From positions 1-5,573 of the forward strand of contig JAIMBU010000242.1 of assembly GCA_023511325.1 (NCBI GenBank): a DNA stretch of 5,573 nt, read 5' to 3'. Of the stretch, positions 1-5,573 are shown one piece after another. The stretch's first letter is position 1. Every line of letters begins with the position of its first letter. The notes below the pieces were generated by a model. It was given only the letters and a program-made list of their open reading frames with translations. It was not told the DNA's origin and did not search any database. This stretch comes from Gorillibacterium sp. GTDB lineage: Bacteria > Bacillota > Bacilli > Paenibacillales > NBRC-103111. The position numbers and the translations under genes are program-made.

Positions 1-1386
1 CCCATCAATAAATAACTTGTGAGTGATACCGCTTACATGAAGCTCGTAATCATGCCATTCATCGAGCAGCGACTTTACATAGTTGGCGATATAGTAATTT
101 CCACCCAGCTCTGTCTTCCGCATGATGAAATATTTCGAGTTATGTGTCGCCCACTCGATGGCATTATTGTTCAAATCGTCTGTAGCACGGTATCGAAAAC
201 GCCAGGTATTCTGCTGGGCTGTACTCGTCCGTTCATATTTAACCTTGAATTTGACAACAAAGTTATCCACGTTCTGATACATCGGAAGATTCAGTCGAGC
301 GCTTCCTGATCCGTTTAGATTGAACGCCTTGCTTCCATCTGGCAATTGGATCACCTTCGCGCTACCGCCAGTTGTCCAGCCTGTAGGAGCGGTGTTCAGC
401 GTCTCCGCTTCAAAATCGTTGAGATAGGGCACAATCTCGCCAATTGCCACGGTAATCTCCCCGGACTCCGGATACCGAGCAAGGTTGCCCGTCTCATCTT
501 GTGCCGTTATATAGTAACGGATTTGGTCCGACTGGCTTGTGCCCGGAACCTTAGTCAGGAACGATCCTCCGCTGCTGCCCACCAATTGAATCATCTGATC
601 GAGCGGATCAGACCCATAGGCATAATGAATCGTTCCCGCATGGTAAGTCGCATCTGCAACGGTGAAAGTAATCGGCAGATCCGCATTGTAGGGAATCTCC
701 GTCACCGGGTGATGCTCAATCATAGCTGTCGTCGGAGCGGCAGCAAGCGAATGAACCGCTACATGATCCATGGTCAAGCTGACAGCCGGGCCTACACTTT
801 TGAGGGAGAAACCAATCCCGCCGGCTGTGAGTGTGGAATCGGTGAAAATCGTCACCAAGGTTCCATCGATGTACAGCTTAAATTCAGCTCCATTGACCTC
901 TACTTTGTATTGATGCCTTGCTTTCAGATCGAAACCCGGGAGTGCTGCAGCGATATTTACCTGAGTCCCGACCATCTCATTCGTTGAGGAATTCGGGTAT
1001 TTCCACAATTCAACGAGACTGGTATTTTTAAATTCCAAGAAATAATAGCTTGTACTAGAGGAATACCGGAACATCGTCCGAAATCGATCTGCCAGTGCAG
1101 TGAATTCCAGACTATAATCTGTGGCGCTGAATGGAAACATGGCTGACTTCACCACTGCGCGCTGTGGGCTAGTCAACGTTGTGGAGCCGATCAATTGAGC
1201 CTCGGTTCCACTGCCCTGAATTCTCCAGGCCGTACTGCCGAATAAATCCCATTTGTTCAGTCCATCAGCAAAGCTGTCCTCGAACAACGGAGAAGTTGGC
1301 ACCGCCGCTCTTGTGGTAACGGGCAGTGTAGGTAGCAACAGCAAAACGATTAATAACATCGCTATTTTGCGGAATAGCTTTTTCAT
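1..1386 (-). CDS. Secreted multidomain protein with two LamG-like domains, 3' end outside window
   Basis: This reading frame is open for 462 codons, from an ATG at 1386 to the window edge, with no stop, so the C-terminus is missing. Residues 1-28 form a signal peptide: basic MKKLFRK, a Leu-rich core, and probable cleavage after TTRA. Residues 35-214 look like a LamG/concanavalin-A-like jellyroll, opening with FEDSFADGLNKW and ending with HQYKVEVNG...KLYIDG and a final beta strand. Residues 218-318 look like an Ig/FN3-like module, with YYITAQDETGN near its end. Residues 321-462 start a second jellyroll (YLNDFEAE...GW) that reaches HDYELHVSG...KLFIDG at the edge. No cysteine is present, which is common in Gram-positive exoproteins. 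The upstream GAGGGTGG lies 7 nt from the ATG and is an acceptable ribosome binding site. Such modules resemble the PF06439-type (3-keto-disaccharide hydrolase) or CBM66-like jellyrolls of carbohydrate-active proteins. Any catalytic domain would lie in the missing part. Its place after a sugar-binding lipoprotein suggests a role in polysaccharide binding or breakdown. Existence and export are confident; the enzymatic role is unknown. Confidence 0.88.
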   Translation of the reverse strand, partial: MKKLFRKIAMLLIVLLLLPTLPVTTRAAVPTSPLFEDSFADGLNKWDLFGSTAWRIQGSGTEAQLIGSTTLTSPQRAVVKSAMFPFSATDYSLEFTALADRFRTMFRYSSSTSYYFLEFKNTSLVELWKYPNSSTNEMVGTQVNIAAALPGFDLKARHQYKVEVNGAEFKLYIDGTLVTIFTDSTLTAGGIGFSLKSVGPAVSLTMDHVAVHSLAAAPTTAMIEHHPVTEIPYNADLPITFTVADATYHAGTIHYAYGSDPLDQMIQLVGSSGGSFLTKVPGTSQSDQIRYYITAQDETGNLARYPESGEITVAIGEIVPYLNDFEAETLNTAPTGWTTGGSAKVIQLPDGSKAFNLNGSGSARLNLPMYQNVDNFVVKFKVKYERTSTAQQNTWRFRYRATDDLNNNAIEWATHNSKYFIMRKTELGGNYYIANYVKSLLDEWHDYELHVSGITHKLFIDG

Positions 1387-1412
1387 AGGATAACCACCCT
1401 CAATAATTGTTT

Positions 1413-1450
1413 AAGTCCCCCACCATACAAGAAGCTATGGTGAGGGACTT
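1413..1450 (-). terminator. 15-bp intercistronic hairpin after the binding-protein gene (no U-tract)
   Basis: Arms 1413-1427 and 1436-1450 are complementary over 15 bp, with one G-U wobble in the minus-strand transcript, around an 8-nt loop. The hairpin starts 15 nt past the binding-protein stop and ends 26 nt before the ATG of the secreted-protein gene. The transcript continues with AAACAATTATTG and has no U-run, so it is not a canonical intrinsic terminator. It may act as a partial terminator or as a 3' stabilising structure that raises binding-protein mRNA relative to the downstream gene, as known for malE-malF. The structure is seen; the function is inferred. Confidence 0.75.
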
Positions 1451-1465
1451 TGGATCAACCCGATA

Positions 1466-3109
1466 TTACTTGCCAGATTTCGTCTTAAAGGATGCTTCTA
1501 GCTCTTCTAAGATTTTTGTTCCGCCCTGAGCCTTCCATTTCTCTACGAACTCATCAAACTTCTTGATGTCGCCACCCATGATGATTTGCGTAAATACGGA
1601 ATCGCGCATCGTATTCAACTCCACCAGCTTGGCGATTTTCGTCGGTGAATCCAGATAGTTGGAGGCGTCTGAAATCTGGAACTTGTTATTGATTGCTACA
1701 CCTAGCGATTCAGACATCCGTAGCGGTAGCGATTCCAGATAACGCGGCCATCCCTTAAGCCCTGGAGCGAACAGATAGCTTTGGATGCTGCGGTAATTGC
1801 CATCCTTGTCCTTCATGGTCTGCGGATCAACCAGATCGGTTACGGATTTCAGTACGCCGTTCTCGATCTTGTAATCCTCTCCTTCAATTCCCCATACCGT
1901 CAGCATTTGGTTCTCCAAGGATAACGATTCCTCAATGATAGCCAAAACCTTCTTCGGATCCTTCGTCTTGACACTGATTGCGTTCATCTGGGAGAAGGGT
2001 GCTCCCATTGGGGCTACGGCTGTGCCGTCCGCACCAACAAGAGAATCGGTCAAGGTCAAATATTTGTATGGTTCATTAGCCTGATCCGGCAGACTTCCGT
2101 CCTTAGCTAAACCGCCGCTTTTGATCAGCTCGCCCGTTTCGATCTGGGTATCATAGCCATTAGGTGTTGACCACCAGCCCATCCAGGAGAACAGTTTGCC
2201 GCTATACAACTTCGTCCGCAGCTGCTCTTCCTTGATCGTCGGGAATTCCTTGTCGATTAAACCCTCAGCATACATTTTTTGCAGGAACTGAAGCGCTTCC
2301 TTCATTTTCGGTTCAATGTCATAATTGCTGAACTTGCCGTCCTTCTCGGTAAAGAAGCCCGGTGTTACGCCAAAAGCACCAAAAATATGGTCAAAGGAAT
2401 TGTTAGCAAACTTCTGCTCGCCAATTTGAGCCGTATACCCACCAAGCGGAATCACATCTGGCATCTCCGCCTTGATCTTCTTCAGCAGGTTATAATACTC
2501 GTCAAGCGTCTTGGGCGTAGTAGCTCCTACTTTCTCCAGGAAATCCTTGCGCATATTCAGACCCCAGCGATAGCCGGCGCCTGGTCCACCTTGATAGGGA
2601 ATCCCGTAAATTTTTCCGTTTACCTTGGCCTTTTCGAAAACATCCTGTGGAACCTCCCGCATGATGTTTGGCGTATCCTGCTCATTGATCAGATCCGTCA
2701 GATCGACAAAAGCGCCCTGCTGTGCATATTTCTGAAAATCATCGGCAAAGTCAATTTTGACTACATCGGGAATATCACCGCTGGCTATTTTCAGATTAAG
2801 CTTAGTTTTATACTGCTGAACATCCACCATCTCAGGAACAATTTTGATGTTGAGCTTTTGCTCAATGGCATGCATGACAACGTCAGTGGCTGGATCATAA
2901 GGTTTGGAAATGTCTTGCGCTTTCAACCATTTGAGCACATAAGGCTCCTCAACTGCCGGAGCAGCACTCACTGCCCCAGATGCTGATGGTGAAAGGGATG
3001 GCGATGTACTGCTTGCTTCCTTGCTATTGCTGCAGCCTGTAACCACTACGCTTCCTGCCAGTACAGCGGCAAGCACGCCAAACGACCAAATTCTTTTTTG
3101 TTTAGACAT
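1466..3109 (-). CDS. Sugar ABC transporter substrate-binding lipoprotein (LplA/YtcQ-like)
   Basis: A 547-residue extracellular solute-binding protein of the family-1 carbohydrate group, predicted to sit on the outer face of the membrane and deliver an oligosaccharide to the two permeases. The N-terminus SKQKRIWSFGVLAAVLAG is a lipoprotein signal, followed by lipobox VTGC with the lipidated Cys at residue 26 and then SNS. It is the only cysteine I see. A Ser/Pro/Ala-rich linker covers about residues 31-56 and probably spaces the protein through the wall. Typical family features follow: an ASGDIPDVV segment near 109-117, GKIYGIPYQG near 165-174, a MRKDFLEKVG segment near 186-195, and aromatic-rich C-terminal lobes. 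The length is slightly above that of LplA/YtcQ (about 500). The start is ambiguous: ATG at 3109 lies 11 nt from a GAGGAGG box, while an in-frame TTG at 3115 lies 5 nt away and would add two residues. I chose the ATG. The gene follows the permeases after a 400-nt structured gap and probably has its own promoter. The substrate is not determinable; a pectin- or hemicellulose-type oligosaccharide is only a guess from related systems. Confidence 0.93.
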   Translation of the reverse strand: MSKQKRIWSFGVLAAVLAGSVVVTGCSNSKEASSTSPSLSPSASGAVSAAPAVEEPYVLKWLKAQDISKPYDPATDVVMHAIEQKLNIKIVPEMVDVQQYKTKLNLKIASGDIPDVVKIDFADDFQKYAQQGAFVDLTDLINEQDTPNIMREVPQDVFEKAKVNGKIYGIPYQGGPGAGYRWGLNMRKDFLEKVGATTPKTLDEYYNLLKKIKAEMPDVIPLGGYTAQIGEQKFANNSFDHIFGAFGVTPGFFTEKDGKFSNYDIEPKMKEALQFLQKMYAEGLIDKEFPTIKEEQLRTKLYSGKLFSWMGWWSTPNGYDTQIETGELIKSGGLAKDGSLPDQANEPYKYLTLTDSLVGADGTAVAPMGAPFSQMNAISVKTKDPKKVLAIIEESLSLENQMLTVWGIEGEDYKIENGVLKSVTDLVDPQTMKDKDGNYRSIQSYLFAPGLKGWPRYLESLPLRMSESLGVAINNKFQISDASNYLDSPTKIAKLVELNTMRDSVFTQIIMGGDIKKFDEFVEKWKAQGGTKILEELEASFKTKSGK

Positions 3110-3120
3110 GAACAATAAGA

Positions 3121-3127
3121 CCTCCTC
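3121..3127 (-). promoter_or_regulatory. Ribosome binding site of the binding-protein gene
   Basis: The minus strand reads GAGGAGG, a near-perfect Shine-Dalgarno. It lies 5 nt from an in-frame TTG (3115) and 11 nt from the ATG (3109). It therefore fixes the start to one of these two but does not decide between them. Confidence 0.8.
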
Positions 3128-3148
3128 GAATAAAATCTCTTTTGTATA

Positions 3149-3168
3149 TTTACCCTTGAGGGAGTAAA
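3149..3168. repeat. Small imperfect palindrome in the binding-protein leader
   Basis: TTTA and CCCT on the left pair with AGGG and TAAA on the right, with a 2-nt centre and a 2-nt bulge. It lies about 20 nt upstream of the Shine-Dalgarno box. It could be a minor leader hairpin or an operator. It does not match cre, and I assign no function. Confidence 0.35.
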
Positions 3169-3222
3169 TCGGTGGTGAAGGACGAGCCTAGAGTTTGGGC
3201 GACGAAGTAAATTTAACGAATA

Positions 3223-3250
3223 ATTATGCATTACCAGTTATTGCGGTAAA
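3223..3250 (-). promoter_or_regulatory. Candidate sigma-A-type promoter for the binding-protein gene
   Basis: On the minus strand, TTTACC (3250-3245, 4 of 6 to TTGACA) lies 16 nt upstream of CATAAT (3228-3223, 5 of 6 to TATAAT). Transcription would start near 3216 and give a leader of about 107 nt. The -35 overlaps the T-run of the preceding terminator-like hairpin, an arrangement expected if a separate unit begins there. The match is moderate and occurs in AT-rich sequence, so chance is possible. Confidence 0.35.
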
Positions 3251-3267
3251 AAGGGTGGCATTCCACC
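3248..3267 (-). terminator. Weak intrinsic-terminator-like hairpin after the permease genes
   Basis: In the minus-strand transcript GGTGG (3267-3263), loop AATG, CCACC (3258-3254), one C and then TTTTT (3252-3248) form a short stem followed by a U-run. A 5-bp stem is weak, so partial termination with read-through into the binding-protein gene is more likely than a full stop. It directly follows the two long hairpins of this gap. Confidence 0.45.
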
Positions 3268-3271
3268 GCTG

Positions 3272-3364
3272 GTACTTTGTCAGCCTTAATCGTATGGATA
3301 CGAAACGGCGCTGATCAGTATGAGAATGGGTGCATGCGTCACAGTTTTTGAGCTGACAAAGTAC
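3272..3364. repeat. 13-bp perfect inverted repeat with 67-nt interior
   Basis: GTACTTTGTCAGC at 3272-3284 is the exact reverse complement of GCTGACAAAGTAC at 3352-3364. The 67-nt interior holds smaller symmetrical elements: CGTAT-GG-ATACG at 3291-3302 and the palindrome CTGATCAG at 3311-3318. In RNA this would be a long stem closing a branched loop. It sits 3 nt from the 15-bp inverted repeat, so both probably belong to one structured element. Confidence 0.7.
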
Positions 3365-3367
3365 TTG

Positions 3368-3419
3368 TTGAAATCAAGTTGCGACTCAAATTTATTTTGC
3401 GGTAGCAACTTGATTTCAA
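3368..3419. repeat. 15-bp perfect inverted repeat with 22-nt loop
   Basis: TTGAAATCAAGTTGC at 3368-3382 is the exact reverse complement of 3405-3419, around a 22-nt loop. There is no T-run on either strand beyond the arms, so it is not an ordinary intrinsic terminator. It begins about 100 nt past the second permease stop and would be the first hairpin transcribed in the gap. The loop carries ACCGC (minus strand), which is complementary to the GCGGU of the downstream terminator-like stem. Confidence 0.75.
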
Positions 3420-3517
3420 GGGTCGACGTAAACTTTCCATGCCATTCCCTTTTCCTGCATAACCTGATCTGTATAATTATTCGTCCCAATTCTACCGTCG
3501 GACTAGCGGACAAGCGC

Positions 3518-4393
3518 CTAGCCTTTAACAGATCCAATCAACATGCCCTGCTCGAAGAACCTTTGGATGAACGGGTAGATGACCATCATTGGTAGGGCAA
3601 CAATGACAATAGCAGCCATCTGGATACCGATTGTCGGTGGTGGTGTTGAGCCTGCTGCCTCAAGCAACTCTGGTGGAAGACTAGAGCTGGCGATGATCGT
3701 TCGAAGCACAAGCTGCACCGGGGCTTTAGACCAATCGGTTGCATACAGCAGGGCGTTGAAGAAGTCATTCCAGTAAACGACCAAATAGAGTAGACTGACC
3801 GTTGCAATCACCGGCATAGAGAGCGGAAGCACAATCCGCCACAAAACCTTGAATTCCGAGGCTCCGTCGATGGAGGCGGATTCCTTCAGGCTTTCCGGGA
3901 TACCCTCGAAAAAGGATTTCATCAAAATCATGTTGAACGCGCTGTAGGCCATGACCAGAATGAGCACATAATTCGTATTGAGCAAGCCTAATTGCTTGAT
4001 CGTGATATAGGTCGGGATCATCCCGCCTTTAAACAGCATGGTTAAAACAAAGTACAGCATGATGACTCGTCTACCTGGCAATTTTTTCTCCGCCAGGGAG
4101 TAGGCTGCCGTAACAGTGAGAATTAGAGCGAGCGCGACACCACCCACCGTATTGCGGATCGTGTTGCCATAAGCGTTATAGATCATCGAGCCTTCCTTCA
4201 ACAGATAATGGAAATACTGAAAGCTGAAGGAGGTCGGGAATAGCACCAATCCGTTCTTCTCGCTAAAAATCTGATACGGCGTAACCGATACGGAAAGCAC
4301 GTACCAAAAGGGAAGAACAATGATCAGGGTCAGGATGGTGAGGATAATATAGTTGGAGGCAGCAAAAGCAGTCTCCTTTTTTGAAGTTTTCAT
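3518..4393 (-). CDS. Carbohydrate ABC transporter permease, LplC/YtcP-like
   Basis: A 291-residue integral membrane protein of the CUT1 binding-protein-dependent transport family (MalG-like side), expected to pair with the upstream permease to form the sugar channel. Hydrophobic segments lie at about 15-36, 80-103, 112-126, 141-157, 191-208 and 257-279, giving six membrane spans. The cytoplasmic EAA loop that docks the ATPase is visible as ESASIDGA at 171-178, continuing to LP at 189-190. The C-terminus FFEQGMLIGSVKG is the characteristic tail of this subfamily and shows the protein is complete. The ATG at 4393 is preceded by AAAGGGG at 9 nt, inside the 17-nt gap after permease 1, so the two genes are surely co-transcribed. 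No ATPase gene is adjacent; a shared MsmX-type ATPase is inferred. Family assignment is confident; the substrate is unknown. Confidence 0.95.
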   Translation of the reverse strand: MKTSKKETAFAASNYIILTILTLIIVLPFWYVLSVSVTPYQIFSEKNGLVLFPTSFSFQYFHYLLKEGSMIYNAYGNTIRNTVGGVALALILTVTAAYSLAEKKLPGRRVIMLYFVLTMLFKGGMIPTYITIKQLGLLNTNYVLILVMAYSAFNMILMKSFFEGIPESLKESASIDGASEFKVLWRIVLPLSMPVIATVSLLYLVVYWNDFFNALLYATDWSKAPVQLVLRTIIASSSLPPELLEAAGSTPPPTIGIQMAAIVIVALPMMVIYPFIQRFFEQGMLIGSVKG

Positions 4394-4410
4394 CAGCTTG
4401 TGCCCCTTTG

Positions 4411-5361
4411 TCAGAAAATGCCCGAATCATTAACTTTTGCGGCAACATGATTGGCCAGAAGCACCAACACGAAGCCGATCAAGCCCTTGATGACGTCAGC
4501 CGCCGCCGCAAGGCTAAGGTTGAATTGCTCGATGCCCACGCGGTAAATGTAGGTATCCAGAATGTCCCCTACCTCAAACACCATCGGATTGTACAGGTTG
4601 ATCACCTGGTCCAGTCCGGCACTCATGACGGTTCCTACTCTCAGGATGAAGATGACGATGATGGTTCCCGTAATGCCCGGCAGGGTTACGTGCAGCATCT
4701 TCTTAAATCTCGTGGCTCCGTCCATGGTGGCTGCCTCGTAAACCTCTGGATTAAGTCCGGCAATGGCGGCTATATAGATAATGGCTGCCCAGCCCATCTC
4801 CTTGAGCGCATCCGTGACCACAAGGATCGTTCGGAAGTAAGCGGGTTCAACGAGCAGGTAAGCGGGCTGTCCACCAAAGAATTCAATGATTGAATTAATC
4901 ACACCGGTCTCAGGCGAGAGCAGCAGGGAAATAATCCCGCCATATACCACCCAAGAAACGAACCTCGGCAAATAAACAGCGGTCTGCAGGGTCTTTTTGA
5001 ACCAAGCCGTCCGGATCTCATTCAGCGCCAATGCCAGCACAATCGGACTAAGGAAGCCGCTGAGCATTTTGTACAGACTGATAAGCAACGTATTCTTGAA
5101 GGCATTGCGGAACATTTCGGACTCGAAAAGCATGCGAAAATACTTTAGTCCTACCCAATCACTCGCAGCGAAGCCCTGAATGACGTTATAGTCCATAAAG
5201 GCAATGCTGATCCCGTAGAGGGGCAGGTAATCAAAAACCAAAACCCATACAAATGCGGGAAGCAGTAGAATGTATAACAATTTGTATTTCCAAATCCGCC
5301 TTAGTTTCCACCTGAGTTGTGGATCTATTCCCTTGGCGGTCTTGGCGGTCGCAAGCTTCAT
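4411..5361 (-). CDS. Carbohydrate ABC transporter permease, LplB/YteP-like
   Basis: A 316-residue CUT1 inner-membrane permease (MalF-like side, but the short type without the large periplasmic-style domain). A basic N-terminus (LRWKLRRIWKYK, about 16-27) precedes the first span at 28-50, which carries the subfamily-typical LPAFVWVLVFDYLPLYG. Further hydrophobic segments lie at about 92-118, 132-150, 180-206, 232-250 and 290-308. The EAA loop reads EAATMDGA at 209-216 and continues to LPGI at 227-230, the contact site for the ATPase. The ATG at 5361 is supported by AGGAGG 8 nt upstream (5375-5370). It is the first gene of the unit in this window and lies downstream of the cre-bearing promoter region. 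Length and termini are normal for the family, with no sign of damage. Confidence 0.95.
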   Translation of the reverse strand: MKLATAKTAKGIDPQLRWKLRRIWKYKLLYILLLPAFVWVLVFDYLPLYGISIAFMDYNVIQGFAASDWVGLKYFRMLFESEMFRNAFKNTLLISLYKMLSGFLSPIVLALALNEIRTAWFKKTLQTAVYLPRFVSWVVYGGIISLLLSPETGVINSIIEFFGGQPAYLLVEPAYFRTILVVTDALKEMGWAAIIYIAAIAGLNPEVYEAATMDGATRFKKMLHVTLPGITGTIIVIFILRVGTVMSAGLDQVINLYNPMVFEVGDILDTYIYRVGIEQFNLSLAAAADVIKGLIGFVLVLLANHVAAKVNDSGIF

Positions 5362-5369
5362 CTACCTCT

Positions 5370-5375
5370 CCTCCT
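5370..5375 (-). promoter_or_regulatory. Ribosome binding site of permease 1
   Basis: A perfect AGGAGG on the minus strand lies 8 nt before the ATG at 5361 and fixes that start. Confidence 0.85.
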
Positions 5376-5402
5376 ATCTTCTCTCTATCTGCATCAAAAG
5401 CA

Positions 5403-5416
5403 TGTAAATGCTTACA
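5403..5416. promoter_or_regulatory. Candidate cre box (CcpA operator)
   Basis: TGTAAGCATTTACA on the minus strand matches the cre consensus TGWAANCGNTNWCA at all fixed positions except the central G. ATGTAA/TTACAT arms make it a strong palindrome. It starts a few bases past the candidate -10 and so spans the expected transcription start, a classical position for carbon catabolite repression. A local LacI-family repressor could use a similar site, since those operators resemble cre. Confidence 0.6.
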
Positions 5417-5419
5417 TCT

Positions 5420-5425
5420 ATTATG
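5420..5425 (-). promoter_or_regulatory. Candidate -10 element of the permease operon promoter
   Basis: CATAAT on the minus strand matches 5 of 6 bases of TATAAT, predicting a start near 5413 and a leader of about 50 nt. No good -35 hexamer lies 15-18 nt upstream (CGCCTC at 17 nt), which would fit a promoter needing an activator. The interrupted palindrome CGGT-A-ACCG at 5446-5454 falls over the -35 zone and could be an operator. The evidence is modest. Confidence 0.4.
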
Positions 5426-5528
5426 TTAGCCGAAATGATCAGAGGCGGTAACCGGAGCAAAGGACAATAACACCCGGTAAAAGTCGCGTTTCTCCGAATT
5501 GAAGCAGCACGAAGTCCCCTTGATGAAG

Positions 5529-5563
5529 GAGAGGATGCCTTTCCCTTAGGAAGGCATCCTCTC
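5529..5563. terminator. 13-bp perfect hairpin at the right edge of the window
   Basis: GAGAGGATGCCTT (5529-5541) is the exact reverse complement of 5551-5563, with a 9-nt loop. Neither side shows a clear T-run: the plus strand continues GCAACTAGTC and the minus strand CTTCATC. It probably ends the transcript of a gene lying just beyond the window, in either direction, and so insulates this operon. A 5' regulatory hairpin of a longer minus-strand leader is possible. Confidence 0.5.
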
Positions 5564-5573
5564 GCAACTAGTC

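Larger units (their letters stand above)
3110..3517 (-). other. Structured 408-nt intergenic region between permease 2 and the binding protein
   Basis: I see no convincing gene here. In transcription order the region holds about 100 nt without obvious structure, the 15-bp hairpin, the 13-bp stem with its branched interior, the terminator-like hairpin with T-run, a candidate promoter, a small palindrome and the GAGGAGG ribosome binding site. Short open frames crossing it have no recognisable protein features and run through the inverted repeats. It is most likely an untranslated control region that sets binding-protein expression apart from the permeases. An old insertion of a small palindromic element is the alternative. 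Confidence 0.6.
5362..5573. other. Non-coding upstream region of the permease operon
   Basis: There is no supportable gene in these 212 nt. They hold the ribosome binding site, cre box, candidate -10 and a small CGGT-A-ACCG palindrome near the operon, then about 75 nt with nothing recognisable, then the edge hairpin. A regulator gene (for example an AraC-type or YesMN-like two-component pair, common beside such transporters) may lie further right but is not visible. Confidence 0.6.

Noticed and set aside
346..987. Plus-strand 213-codon open frame, and a 96-codon one at 19-309.
   Set aside because: Both lie opposite the continuous 462-codon secreted protein, whose signal peptide and domain motifs are convincing; the plus-strand products have atypical Cys/Arg/His-rich composition.
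2279..2986. Plus-strand 235-codon open frame.
   Set aside because: Antisense shadow of the binding-protein gene.
3248..3270. Plus strand reads AAAAAGGGTGGC...ACCGCT, resembling the T-box motif AGGGTGGNACCGCG.
   Set aside because: Five extra bases interrupt the motif, and there is no plus-strand gene downstream, only the antisense of permease 2. The similarity comes from the minus-strand hairpin.
3286..3537. Minus-strand 83-codon open frame crossing the intergenic gap.
   Set aside because: It starts inside permease 2, runs through both inverted repeats, lacks recognisable protein features and has no good ribosome binding site.
3320..3595. Plus-strand 91-codon open frame over the gap and the permease 2 end.
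   Set aside because: It is partly the antisense of a well-supported permease and its translation shows no family features.
4381..4893. Plus-strand 170-codon open frame.
   Set aside because: Antisense shadow of permease 1, with composition unlike a real protein.
1..5573. CRISPR array, tRNA, rRNA or transposase.
   Set aside because: No regularly spaced direct repeats, no tRNA-like or rRNA sequence, and no transposase frame were seen on either strand.

Overview
The window looks like part of a carbohydrate-uptake locus from a Gram-positive bacterium of the Paenibacillus/Cohnella type (Bacillota). The reasons are strong AGGAGG ribosome binding sites, a lipoprotein-type solute-binding protein with a short Ser/Ala/Pro-rich linker, two CUT1-type permeases resembling LplB/YteP and LplC/YtcP, a CcpA-type cre box, and a Gram-positive secretory signal peptide. 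The genus is an inference from protein style; no phylogenetic marker is present.

All real genes lie on the minus strand, so the locus reads right to left. From 5573 to 5362 there is a non-coding leader with a 13-bp hairpin at the window edge, a candidate promoter and a near-perfect cre box close to the expected transcription start. Then come permease 1 (5361-4411) and permease 2 (4393-3518), 17 nt apart. An unusually structured intergenic region follows (3517-3110), with two adjacent long inverted repeats, a small terminator-like hairpin with a T-run, and a candidate second promoter. Next is the substrate-binding lipoprotein (3109-1466). A 15-bp hairpin without a U-tract (1413-1450) separates it from a large secreted protein, which starts at 1386 and runs off the left edge of the window with 462 codons visible. 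That last gene is easy to miss because its stop codon lies outside the window.

Taken together, the secreted protein has two LamG-like (concanavalin-A-like) modules around an Ig-like module and probably binds or processes an extracellular polysaccharide. The lipoprotein would capture the released oligosaccharide, and the two permeases would form the membrane channel. No ATP-binding subunit is visible. Systems of this type often borrow a shared MsmX-like ATPase encoded elsewhere, and that is the likely situation here. The substrate cannot be read from the sequence.

The transporter and secreted protein are recognisable families. The least explained part is the roughly 400-nt structured gap between the permeases and the binding protein.
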